Positions 8,473 to 15,564 of a stretch of DNA of 64,000 nucleotides are shown one piece after another (within the stretch, counting starts at the first letter, position 1; each line of letters starts with the position of its first letter). Source of the stretch: Bacillota bacterium (GTDB taxonomy: Bacteria > Bacillota > Clostridia > Christensenellales > UMGS416); contig JAEYPH010000031.1 of assembly GCA_023410875.1 (NCBI GenBank), positions 8,742 through 72,741 on the forward strand, read 5' to 3'. Made by a program: the position numbers and the translations under genes. Under the pieces are notes generated by a model, which did no database searches, was not told where the DNA came from, and saw only the letters and a list, made by a program, of their open reading frames with translations.

Positions 8473-9260
8473 TATGAGCGCCCCTCCACGATCAAGAACA
8501 GCTCGTTGGATAGCGCGAAGCTGTGGATAAGCTTGCCCGGATAGCCCAAAGTCTGAAACCACTGGGCATAGTTTTCTTCCATGCCCACGTTGCGCCCGCC
8601 CAGCGTGCGGGTCGGGAAGCTCACGACGATGTGCCGGGCGTCGATGGCGTCCAGCAGGCGGCGGGCGCCACCGCGGGCTATGCGCTCACACAGCGGCAGG
8701 AATTTCATGATCAGCGCCACGTCAAAGCGCCCCTGGGGCGGGCGGGCCAGCGCGTCGCCGGCCTGGGCGCAAAAGCGCGGCACCTGGGCCGCGGCAAAGA
8801 AGCGGTTCAAGAGCGCCGCGATGTCCTGCCCGGCGTCCATGCCCACAAGTTCAAAATCCGTGCGGCCCAGCGCGCAAAAGCTCAAGGGGTTGAACCCGCA
8901 GGCGATGTCGGCCACGCGCTGCGGCGCGCCGCAGGCCGCCCAGATGGCGTCATAGCATTCGGCGAGGTTTTCCAGGCGCTCCCGGGTGGAGCTGTGCAGC
9001 GGCAGCATGGCCGCTGCGGCGTCGACGGGGGAGAGCTCACCGCGCTCCAGATCTGCCACGATGGCGGCGGCTCGCGCCAGCTCCCCATCCTCCACATAGC
9101 TGCCGTACAGCTGGTGCAGGCGGGTTTTGGCGGCCTTCTCGGCGTCCTTGGGGCGGTAGCGCGCCAGCGCCCAGGCCGCGGCCTCGGCCACCACGTCGGG
9201 GCTCACCTGCCGCCCGGCCTTGCTCTGGCGCAGCCGTGCTGCCAATGCCTCAGCGTTCAT
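8472..9260 (-). CDS. 16S rRNA (guanine1405-N7)-methyltransferase family protein (Arm/Rmt type)
   Basis: 262 residues, the usual length of the Arm/Rmt/Sgm family, which methylates N7 of G1405 in helix 44 and blocks 4,6-disubstituted deoxystreptamine aminoglycosides. Family hallmarks are visible: LHSSTRERL (88-96), the SAM-binding ADIACGFNPL (117-126), IMKFLPLCER (184-193), SFPTRTLGGR (214-223) and GMEENY (226-231), plus the N-terminal helical domain with KTRLHQLYGSYV. It starts inside the end of the tgt-like gene (11-base overlap), implying translational coupling. GC content matches its neighbours, so recent transfer is not evident. Identity as a family member is strong; actual resistance is inferred. 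Confidence 0.88.
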   Translation of the reverse strand: MNAEALAARLRQSKAGRQVSPDVVAEAAAWALARYRPKDAEKAAKTRLHQLYGSYVEDGELARAAAIVADLERGELSPVDAAAAMLPLHSSTRERLENLAECYDAIWAACGAPQRVADIACGFNPLSFCALGRTDFELVGMDAGQDIAALLNRFFAAAQVPRFCAQAGDALARPPQGRFDVALIMKFLPLCERIARGGARRLLDAIDARHIVVSFPTRTLGGRNVGMEENYAQWFQTLGYPGKLIHSFALSNELFLIVEGRS

Positions 9261-10314
9261 CGGCCAGGCGCTCCATCAGCCGCGCGTAAAAGGCCAGGTT
9301 GTGCCCGGTGGCCAGCCGCAGACCCAGCGGATCCCCCTGGGCGAAGAGGTGGTGCAGGAACGCCCGGCTGTGGTGTTGGCACGCCTCGCAGCGGCAGTGC
9401 TCGTCCATGGGGCGGAAGTCCCGGGCGTAGGCCTCCTTGTTGATGTACAGCGGGTCATAGAAGCCGGGCTGCGAAAGAGGCTTGCCGTTGAACACGTAGA
9501 GCTTGGCGTGGCGGGCCTCCCGCGTGGGGATCACGCAGTCAAAAAGATCATACCCGGCGCGGTGCAGCCGCACGATCTCCTCGGGCCGGCCCAGGCCCAT
9601 GGCGTAGCGCAGCACGCCTTCGCCCATGATCGCGGCGGTGTCCTCCAGCAGGTCATAGAGCAGGTTGCCCTCGCGGTCCAGCGGCCAGCCGCCAAAGCCA
9701 TAGCCGGCGAAACCCAGCGGGCGCAGCCCATCGGCGCACTCGGCCCGCAAAGCGCGGTCCAGCCCGCCCTGCACGATGCCCAGCAGCAGCGGCTTGCGCT
9801 CTCTGCCCTTGGTTCGCCGGTCGAACTCGGCTCGGCAGGCCTGGGCCCAGCGGATGGTCAGCTCCACGGCCTCGCGCTGATCCTTCTCCGGCGCCGCCGG
9901 GTCGGTGCAGCAATCCAGGCACATGACGATGTCGCTGCCCATGTCCAGCTGGGCGGCGATGCATTTTTCCGGCGTCAGCAGTATTTTCTTGCCCCGCTTC
10001 TCATCCTGAAACGTGATGCCGTGGCGGTCGATGCGGCCCTTGGAAGGGTCCTTGGTGATCAGCGACAGGGCCTGGAAGCCGCCGCTGTCGGTCAGGATCG
10101 GCCCGTCCCAGCCGGAAAAGCGGTGCAGCCCGCCGGCGGCCTTCACCAGAGAAGGCCCCGGCGAGGCCAGCAAATGGTATGTATTCATGACCAGCCCCTG
10201 CACGCCGACGCTCTTGGCGTCCTGCGCCGAGGCGCAACGCAAAAAGCCCCTCGTGCCGTCGGGGAAAAAGGCGGGCAGGGATAATGTTGTATGGCCCAGG
10301 TCCAGTTGTTTCAT
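9250..10314 (-). CDS. tRNA-guanine transglycosylase family protein (divergent Tgt)
   Basis: 354 residues. Tgt exchanges guanine-34 of GUN-anticodon tRNAs for preQ1. Catalytic features are present: DSGGFQ (76-81, general acid/base Asp76), Asp134, VQGG (181-184), nucleophile Asp259 in FDCVIPTREAR, and the zinc set Cys307, Cys309, Cys312, His338. The usual base-recognition motif GGLAVGE is replaced by GGWPLDREG (208-216), and DEC after Asp134 is DCC. This suggests altered substrate recognition or a separate subfamily. AGGAG lies 5 bases before ATG. It is first in a two-gene unit with the 16S methyltransferase and lacks the usual queA/ruvAB neighbours. Confidence 0.88.
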   Translation of the reverse strand: MKQLDLGHTTLSLPAFFPDGTRGFLRCASAQDAKSVGVQGLVMNTYHLLASPGPSLVKAAGGLHRFSGWDGPILTDSGGFQALSLITKDPSKGRIDRHGITFQDEKRGKKILLTPEKCIAAQLDMGSDIVMCLDCCTDPAAPEKDQREAVELTIRWAQACRAEFDRRTKGRERKPLLLGIVQGGLDRALRAECADGLRPLGFAGYGFGGWPLDREGNLLYDLLEDTAAIMGEGVLRYAMGLGRPEEIVRLHRAGYDLFDCVIPTREARHAKLYVFNGKPLSQPGFYDPLYINKEAYARDFRPMDEHCRCEACQHHSRAFLHHLFAQGDPLGLRLATGHNLAFYARLMERLADER

Positions 10315-10653
10315 CGGTGCTCCTGAGGGGGTATCCGCCGGTTTGGCAGTGTTTTATAGTATACCACAAAATGCGGCCAGCTCTTTGCATAGGCTTTTTT
10401 GCAGCTTTGCTTGCCGCGACAATAATATAATGGTGCCGAAGGTTTCCAAAGGGCGATCGGAGACCTTTGGCCTTGGCGCAGGATGCGCCGTAGCCCAGCA
10501 CCACCTGAAGCGGCTTCGCCGCTTCAGCCGGCCGGATGCCGGCGAGGTGGTGCGCAGGTCGCGCCTGCAGGCGCGAAATCCTTTCTCCCTGTACAGCGTT
10601 ATGGACATGGAGAATGTGCTATACTAACGAAAAACCAGCAAAGGATGACTCCC
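10315..10653. other. Intergenic stretch mostly occupied by a Family A repeat
   Basis: Between the divergent tgt-like and mnmE genes. The left 110 bases may hold the tgt promoter (a TATACT-like box on the minus strand near 10360). The rest is the modular hairpin repeat at 10434-10584. Open frames through the repeat are over-extensions of mnmE. Confidence 0.6.
10434..10584. repeat. Family A modular hairpin repeat, copy 1
   Basis: Begins CCGAAGGTTTCCAAAGGGCG and ends GCGCGAAATCCTTT, the two fixed ends of this family. Inside are palindromes GGCGCA/TGCGCC, CTGAAGCGGC/GCCGCTTCAG, GCCGGC/GCCGGC and CGCGCC/GGCGCG. Inverted relative to the copy at 12022-12254, so mnmE is bracketed by inverted copies. 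Confidence 0.85.
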
Positions 10654-12015
10654 TTGCTTTACGAAGAAACCACAATCGCATCCTTGGCCTCCGCTCCCGG
10701 CGCCGCCGGCGTGGCTGTGGTGCGTATAAGCGGCCCCCAGGCGCTGCCCGTGCTGCGGAGCTGCTTCTCCCGCCAGGAGTTTGCGCCCAGACATCTGTAT
10801 TACGGCACGGTGAAAAACGGCGACTGCGTGGCCGACCATGGCCTGGCCGTGTATTTCCCCGCGCCCCACAGCTACACCGGCGAGGATTGCGCCGAGGTGC
10901 ACTGCCACGGCGGCGCGCAGCCGGTACGGGCGGTGCTGGAGGCGCTGTTTGCCGCCGGGGCTGTACCGGCACAGCCAGGGGAATTCACCAAGCGGGCATT
11001 TTTGAACGGCCGGCTGGACCTCTCCCAGGCCGAGGCGGTCATGGATGTGATAGGAGCCCAGGCCGAAGGCGCGCGGCGGCTGGCGCTGCACCAACTGGAG
11101 GGCCGCCTGGGCCGCCGGGTCACGGCGCTGCAGGATGAGCTGCTGGCGCTGCTGGCCGAGATCGAGGTCACCGTGGATTACCCCGAGGAGGACCTGGAAG
11201 TACCCACCGCCACAGCGGCCTTGCGCAAGCTGGAGGGCATCGCGGGCAGCCTCGAGGAGCTGCTGGCCACCGCCCACGCCGGGCAGACGCTGCGCGAGGG
11301 CGTGCGGTGTGCCATTGTGGGCCGGCCCAACGCCGGCAAATCCTCGCTGCTCAACGCGCTGCTGGGCGCGGAGCGCGCCATCGTGACCGCCCAGCCCGGC
11401 ACCACCCGCGACACGCTGGACGCTTCGGCCAGCATCGGCGGCTTGGCTGTGACCTTTGTGGACACCGCCGGCATCCGCGCCGCCCGCGACGAGGTGGAGC
11501 GCCTGGGCGTGGAGCGGGCCAGGGCGGCCATGGCCAGCGCCGCGCTGTGCCTGCTGGTCGTGGATGGCAGCGCCGGTGTCACCGGGGAGGATCGAGACAT
11601 CCGCGCTGCCCTGGGCGAAGCGCCGGCCATTCTCGTGTGGAACAAGGCCGACCTGCCTTCCGTGCTGCCGTTGGAGCAGGGGCAATCCCAGCTAAGTTGT
11701 GCCGACGCCGTGGCGGTGTCCGCCCGCACCGGCCAGGGCATTGCCGCGCTGGAGGCTGCCATCCTGCGCCTGTGCGGCGCGGATCAAACTGCCGCCGAGA
11801 GCGCGGTGCTCAGCAACCAGCGCCACATCCACAGCGCCCGCCAGGCGCTCACGGCGCTGCAGGATGCCATCGCCGCGCTGCGGATGGGCTTCCCGCCGGA
11901 CACCGCCGCCGTGGACATCCGCGCCGGCTGGCACGCGCTGGGGCAGATCACCGGGCGCACAGCTGATGAGGATGTCATAGATTTGATTTTTTCGAGGTTT
12001 TGTTTGGGGAAGTAG
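10654..12015 (+). CDS. mnmE: tRNA modification GTPase MnmE
   Basis: 453 residues. MnmE with MnmG installs the 5-carboxymethylaminomethyl group at wobble uridine 34 of several tRNAs. The formyl-THF-binding N-terminal domain shows AVVRISGPQA and PGEFTKRAFLNGRLDLSQAEAV. The inserted G domain has GRPNAGKSS (P loop), TTRD, DTAG and NKAD. The C terminus ends FCLGK, the catalytic-cysteine motif (usually FCIGK). A TTG start at 10654 is preferred: AAGGA lies 8 bases upstream, while the ATG at 10645 directly abuts that site. The mnmG partner is not adjacent. Family A repeats flank the gene on both sides. Confidence 0.95.
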   Translation: MLYEETTIASLASAPGAAGVAVVRISGPQALPVLRSCFSRQEFAPRHLYYGTVKNGDCVADHGLAVYFPAPHSYTGEDCAEVHCHGGAQPVRAVLEALFAAGAVPAQPGEFTKRAFLNGRLDLSQAEAVMDVIGAQAEGARRLALHQLEGRLGRRVTALQDELLALLAEIEVTVDYPEEDLEVPTATAALRKLEGIAGSLEELLATAHAGQTLREGVRCAIVGRPNAGKSSLLNALLGAERAIVTAQPGTTRDTLDASASIGGLAVTFVDTAGIRAARDEVERLGVERARAAMASAALCLLVVDGSAGVTGEDRDIRAALGEAPAILVWNKADLPSVLPLEQGQSQLSCADAVAVSARTGQGIAALEAAILRLCGADQTAAESAVLSNQRHIHSARQALTALQDAIAALRMGFPPDTAAVDIRAGWHALGQITGRTADEDVIDLIFSRFCLGK

Positions 12016-12021
12016 GAGTAT

Positions 12022-12254
12022 AGGATTTCGCGCCTTTGTAGGCGCGACCCTACGCATCGCCCCGCTGTGCTTCGCACAGCCTACGGCTTTCTGTCGCATC
12101 GGCAGAGCCGACGCTGTCGCAAGCCTGGGGTAATACCTCGCCGACATCCGGTCGGCGAGTGCGGCCCTGCCGCACAAGGCGACACTGGGCTGCGGCGCAT
12201 CCTGCGCCAAGGCCAAAGGGCTTTCCGATCGCCCTTTGGAAACCTTCGGACCCC
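12022..12254. repeat. Family A modular hairpin repeat, copy 2 (longest)
   Basis: Starts GGATTTCGCGCC and ends CCGATCGCCCTTTGGAAACC plus TTCGGACC. Internal stems include CTGTG/CACAG, CTCGCCGAC/GTCGGCGAG, GTGCGGC/GCCGCAC and GGCGCA/TGCGCC. Several stems align with those of copy 1 but with paired base changes that keep the stem. Confidence 0.85.
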
Positions 12255-12387
12255 ATCTATAGATGCAAGGAAAGGGGGGGGTTGACTAGCTGCTTCTTGG
12301 TTCCGCTGGCACGTCCGTAGGGCCGTATTGCATACGGCTGCCCTGCCGCTCCTTGCTGCACTGGAACGTGCAGCAATTCTATCTATA

Positions 12388-12435
12388 TTCCCCTCGCCCC
12401 GTGAGGGGAGAGGGGTTTGGGGAGAGGGCTCCACG
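12388..12435. repeat. Family D short repeat
   Basis: CCCCTCGCCCCGTGAGGGGAG followed by GGTTTGGGGAGAGGG. The same layout occurs at 28560-28650 and 39505-39585. It sits immediately 3' of folA. Confidence 0.6.
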
Positions 12436-12439
12436 GCCC

Positions 12440-12943
12440 CTAGCGCACCGGCCTTGGATTCTCATACCGCACAAAGGTGAAATCCAATCCCTCATGGCCG
12501 CCCCGGCCCAGCACCTGAGCGCGGCGCCACCCCAGAGCATTGAGGTCCGGGAAGAAGGCGTCGGCGGGGAAGGCCGCATCCCACTCGGTCAGGATGGCCC
12601 CGGCGCAGAAGGGCGCCAGCTGCGCATAGACGCTGGCCCCGCCGATGATGTACACGCGCCGCCCGGCGGCCTCCTGCTGCCGTGCGGCCGCCAGGGCATC
12701 CTCCATGCTGTGGCACACCATCGCGTCCTCGATCTCAAGCGCCGGGTCGCGGGATAGTATGATGTTGGTACGGTCCTTGAGCGGCCGGCCGCCGGGGAAT
12801 GTGCGCAGCGTGCTGTGGCCCAGAATCACAACGCCGCCCTGGGTTGTGCGGCGGAAATGCCGCATGTCCTCGGGCACCCGCGCCAGCAGAGCGCCGCCGC
12901 GGCCGATGCCCCAATTGCGGTCAACCGAAGCGATCATATCCAT
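12440..12943 (-). CDS. folA: Dihydrofolate reductase
   Basis: 167 residues, normal for bacterial DHFR, which reduces dihydrofolate to tetrahydrofolate with NADPH. Visible are MIASVDRNWGIGRGG, the catalytic acid in VPEDMRHFRRTT, ILGHSTLRTF (the GRxTxES-like segment), IILSRDP, and the cofactor motif YIIGGASVYAQ. The ATG at 12943 has GGAGGG upstream; the longer frame reads back into thyA. It lies 13 bases after thyA, the classic thymidylate/folate pairing, because ThyA produces the dihydrofolate that this enzyme recycles. Confidence 0.93.
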   Translation of the reverse strand: MDMIASVDRNWGIGRGGALLARVPEDMRHFRRTTQGGVVILGHSTLRTFPGGRPLKDRTNIILSRDPALEIEDAMVCHSMEDALAAARQQEAAGRRVYIIGGASVYAQLAPFCAGAILTEWDAAFPADAFFPDLNALGWRRAQVLGRGGHEGLDFTFVRYENPRPVR

Positions 12944-12956
12944 GACGCGCCCTCCT

Positions 12957-13787
12957 CTAAACTGCCAGCGGAGGGTTGAGCTTGCTGGAGGCGTAGCGAT
13001 AGTTGGAAAAACGGAAGCTCTCCACCCGGAAGGCGTAGAAATCCGCAATGTCCGGGTCGATGTCCAGCGCAGGCGCGTCGAAAGCTTCCAGCGCCAGCAG
13101 CTTCTCTACCAGCGGGATGTGGCGGTCGTAGATGTGGGCGTCGGCGATGACGTGCACAAGCTCGCCCACTCGCAGGCCGCTGGCCCGGGCGAACATGTGC
13201 ACCAGCACCGCGTATTGGCACACGTTCCAGTTGTTGGCCACCAGCATGTCCTGGGAGCGCTGGTTCAGCAGCGCGTTCAGCGTGCCGCCGGACACATTCA
13301 GCGTCAGGCTGTAGGCGCACGGGTACAGGCGCATCTCGTGCAGGTCCTGGTGCACATACAGGTTGGAGAGGATGCGCCGGCTCTGGGGGTTGTGCTTGAG
13401 GTCGTAGAGCATGCGGTCCACCTGGTCAAACTCGCCCTCGGGGTACTGGTGCTTTACGCCCAGCTGATAGCCATACGCCTTGCCGATGGAGCCGTTCTCG
13501 TCGGCCCACGGGTCCCAGATGCGGCTGTTGAGGTCATGGGTGTTGCTGGACTTGCGCTGCCAGATCCACAGCATCTCGTCGATGGCTGCCCGCAGGTTGG
13601 TCTTGCGCAGCGTCAGCGCCGGGAACTCGCGGCTCAGATCATAGCGGTTGACGATGCCGAAGCGCTTGACGGCGTGGGCGGGCGTGCCGTCCTCCCACCG
13701 AGCGCGCACGGGCAGCTCGTCGTCGCGGTAGCCGTTTTGCAGGATGTCGGTGCAATTCTGCTTGAACAGAATGTCGGCGTAGCTCAT
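12957..13787 (-). CDS. thyA: Thymidylate synthase (Bacillota-type variant)
   Basis: 276 residues. Converts dUMP and methylene-THF to dTMP and dihydrofolate. The catalytic Cys157 lies in LYPCAYS, Arg residues are in QSRRI, and the substrate Asn is in NQRSQDMLVANNWNVCQYA (175-192). The tail HVIADAHIYDRH matches the dUMP sugar-binding HxxxDxHxYxxH. The His that usually follows the catalytic Cys (PPCH) is Ala here and RSCD is RSQD; this pattern fits a known divergent Bacillota clade rather than damage. First gene of a thyA-folA operon. Confidence 0.93.
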   Translation of the reverse strand: MSYADILFKQNCTDILQNGYRDDELPVRARWEDGTPAHAVKRFGIVNRYDLSREFPALTLRKTNLRAAIDEMLWIWQRKSSNTHDLNSRIWDPWADENGSIGKAYGYQLGVKHQYPEGEFDQVDRMLYDLKHNPQSRRILSNLYVHQDLHEMRLYPCAYSLTLNVSGGTLNALLNQRSQDMLVANNWNVCQYAVLVHMFARASGLRVGELVHVIADAHIYDRHIPLVEKLLALEAFDAPALDIDPDIADFYAFRVESFRFSNYRYASSKLNPPLAV

Positions 13788-14000
13788 ATTGGAAACCTCG
13801 ATATCAAAAGGTGCTCTGCTGATGTTCTATGGCAACATGATACTATGGAGCGTCCGGATTTACCAGACGCGGCGAATGAACGTCAAAGACCGATTTCTTT
13901 TACGGTTCTTACATATCTCTTACAATTTCGTTGCATTTCGGAAAAATCTTCAAAGTAGCATTGCAGAGGATGGCCGCATCGCGGCGAGGAGGAGAAGCTT

Positions 14001-14753
14001 ATGGCCAGAGGGAGATCGCACGCCCGTTACTACCGCCTGCGCCGCCGGGGGCGCCTGATGCTGGCTCTGGGTGTGCTGGGCACAGCACTGGTGGCTGGCG
14101 TGTGCTATCTGGCGGGGCCGAACCTGCCGGCCGGCGCCCGGCTGCTGGGAGCGCCGCTGGGCAGCGGCTCTGCAGAGCAGATCACCGTGCTGGCCGATTG
14201 GCCGCTGACGCTGGTCAACGAGGCCCACCCGCTGCCCAAGGGTTTCGCCGTGGATGTGGAGGAGATCGAGAACCTGCAACGCTTCGACCGGCGGGCCGCA
14301 GGCGAGCTGCGGCGCATGCTGGCCGACGCCCGAAGACAGGGGCTGCAGCCGCTGGTGTGCTCGGGCTACCGCTCGGTCACGCGCCAGCAGCAGCTCTATG
14401 ACGAGCAGGTGGGTGTGGAGCGCGACGCAGGGCACGACGAGGTGCAGGCCATGGCCGTGGCCAAGACCAAGGTGGCCCTGCCCGGCGCCAGCGAGCACAA
14501 CCTGGGCCTGGCCGCCGACATCGTCGCCGTGGATTATCAGGAGCTCAAGGCGGACTATGAGAACACGCCGGAATGCCAGTGGCTCATGGCCCACGCCGCG
14601 GAATACGGCTTCATCCTGCGCTATCCCAAGGACAAGGTAGAGATTACCGGAATACAGTATGAGCCTTGGCACTACCGCTATGTGGGCAAGAACGCCGCAA
14701 AGGAGATTGTACAGATGGGGGTGTGCCTGGAGGAGTATTTGCAGAATAAATAG
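14001..14753 (+). CDS. D-alanyl-D-alanine carboxypeptidase, VanY/M15B family
   Basis: 250 residues. One N-terminal membrane helix (about 17-37) anchors the enzyme outside the cell. The M15B core shows CSGYRSVTRQQQLYDEQV, the zinc-ligand segment ASEHNLGLAADI (His and Asp), and YEPWHYRYVG with the third ligand. Such enzymes trim the terminal D-Ala from peptidoglycan stem peptides. GGAGGAG precedes the ATG. The gene is divergent from thyA across about 210 bases and is monocistronic; no van regulatory genes are nearby, so a housekeeping wall role is more likely than glycopeptide resistance. Confidence 0.88.
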   Translation: MARGRSHARYYRLRRRGRLMLALGVLGTALVAGVCYLAGPNLPAGARLLGAPLGSGSAEQITVLADWPLTLVNEAHPLPKGFAVDVEEIENLQRFDRRAAGELRRMLADARRQGLQPLVCSGYRSVTRQQQLYDEQVGVERDAGHDEVQAMAVAKTKVALPGASEHNLGLAADIVAVDYQELKADYENTPECQWLMAHAAEYGFILRYPKDKVEITGIQYEPWHYRYVGKNAAKEIVQMGVCLEEYLQNK

Positions 14754-14774
14754 CTTGAGCAGCTGCTGCAATGG

Positions 14775-14972
14775 AACGTCTACTGAGAAGCAAGGAGATT
14801 CTCGCGACACCCGGTTCTCATTCAGAGGGCGTGCAACGCCCGAAGAATCCCTTTGAATAACGGCGTTATCTCGGGGGATTCCTCGCTACGTTCGGAATGA
14901 CAGAACTGAGTGTTTTGTGACACCCGGTTCTGTCATTCAGAGGGTGCGTAGCACCCGAAGAATCTCCCAATG
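14775..14972. repeat. Family E repeats (GTCATTC...GAATCTC type)
   Basis: Several degenerate copies: GACACCCGGTTCTCATTCAG, GGATTCCTCGCTACGTTCGG and GTCATTCAGAGGGTGCG, with both orientations alternating. A related copy is at 57132-57168. This kind of repeat is widespread in clostridial genomes; the function is unknown. Confidence 0.65.
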
Positions 14973-15006
14973 GATTCGTCGGCGTTCGTTTGGCGAAAAC
15001 AATCCG

Positions 15007-15555
15007 TTAGTTCTCCCGTTTATACTCTTCGACCGAAACCACCTTTGCAAACCGCCCATCCAGCGCCGCCATATACGCGCCGTGCACCGTCTGCGCCGGG
15101 ATCACCTGACCCTGCCATTCCAGATCCCTGGTCGCGCAGGCGTCCCACAGCAGCGTCACGCTCAGGCCATGGTCCCTGGCGGCGCGCACGGTGGTGTCCA
15201 CGCACATGTGGCTCATCATGCCGCACACGACCAGGCGGTCGATACCCCGCTCCTTAAGCATCTGGTGTAGCCCCGTCTCAAAGAAGGCGTTGGGCGCGTG
15301 TTTGACGATGACCGTTTCTCCGGCCAGCGGGGCCACGCTCCCGTGGATGCCTGCGCCGTCGGTTCCCGGCACAAAGAACGTGGCGCCCGGAGCCAGGCTC
15401 AGGTGCTGCACATGGAACACAGGCAGACCGCGGGCGCGGAAATGCTCCAGCGCCAACCGCGCCTGCTGCGCCGCTCGCTCGCTTTGGAAGAGCTCATACT
15501 TGCCGCCGGGGAAGTAGTCGTTCTGGATGTCGATGATCAATAGAGCTTGGTTCAT
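15007..15555 (-). CDS. Isochorismatase-family cysteine hydrolase
   Basis: 182 residues with the family catalytic triad: Asp9 in LLIIDIQNDYF, Lys85 in VIVKHAPNAF, and nucleophile Cys118 in GMMSHMCVDTT. The family includes nicotinamidases, N-carbamoylsarcosine amidases and isochorismatases; the metal-binding DxHxxxH set of nicotinamidase is not evident, so the substrate is undefined. The DUF4037 gene ends 9 bases upstream, making a probable three-gene unit acetyltransferase-DUF4037-hydrolase on this strand. Confidence 0.88.
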   Translation of the reverse strand: MNQALLIIDIQNDYFPGGKYELFQSERAAQQARLALEHFRARGLPVFHVQHLSLAPGATFFVPGTDGAGIHGSVAPLAGETVIVKHAPNAFFETGLHQMLKERGIDRLVVCGMMSHMCVDTTVRAARDHGLSVTLLWDACATRDLEWQGQVIPAQTVHGAYMAALDGRFAKVVSVEEYKREN

Positions 15556-15564
15556 GTTGTCCTC

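Larger units (their letters stand above)
12016..12439. other. Gene-free stretch filled by repeats
   Basis: Holds the Family A repeat (12022-12254), about 130 bases with no recognised signal, and a short Family D hairpin (CCCCTCGCCCCGTGAGGGG near 12390) just past the folA stop. No coding sequence is supported. Confidence 0.6.

Noticed and set aside
9220..10284. Plus-strand frame opposite the tgt-like gene
   Set aside because: Antisense shadow; the transglycosylase catalytic motifs are on the minus strand.
10354..10504. Riboswitch in the mnmE/tgt intergenic region (for example preQ1)
   Set aside because: The structured sequence there is the dispersed Family A repeat, which also lies next to unrelated genes.
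14001..14753. VanY as part of a vancomycin-resistance cluster
   Set aside because: No vanR/S/H/A/X-like genes nearby; a lone M15B carboxypeptidase is common in clostridial wall maintenance.
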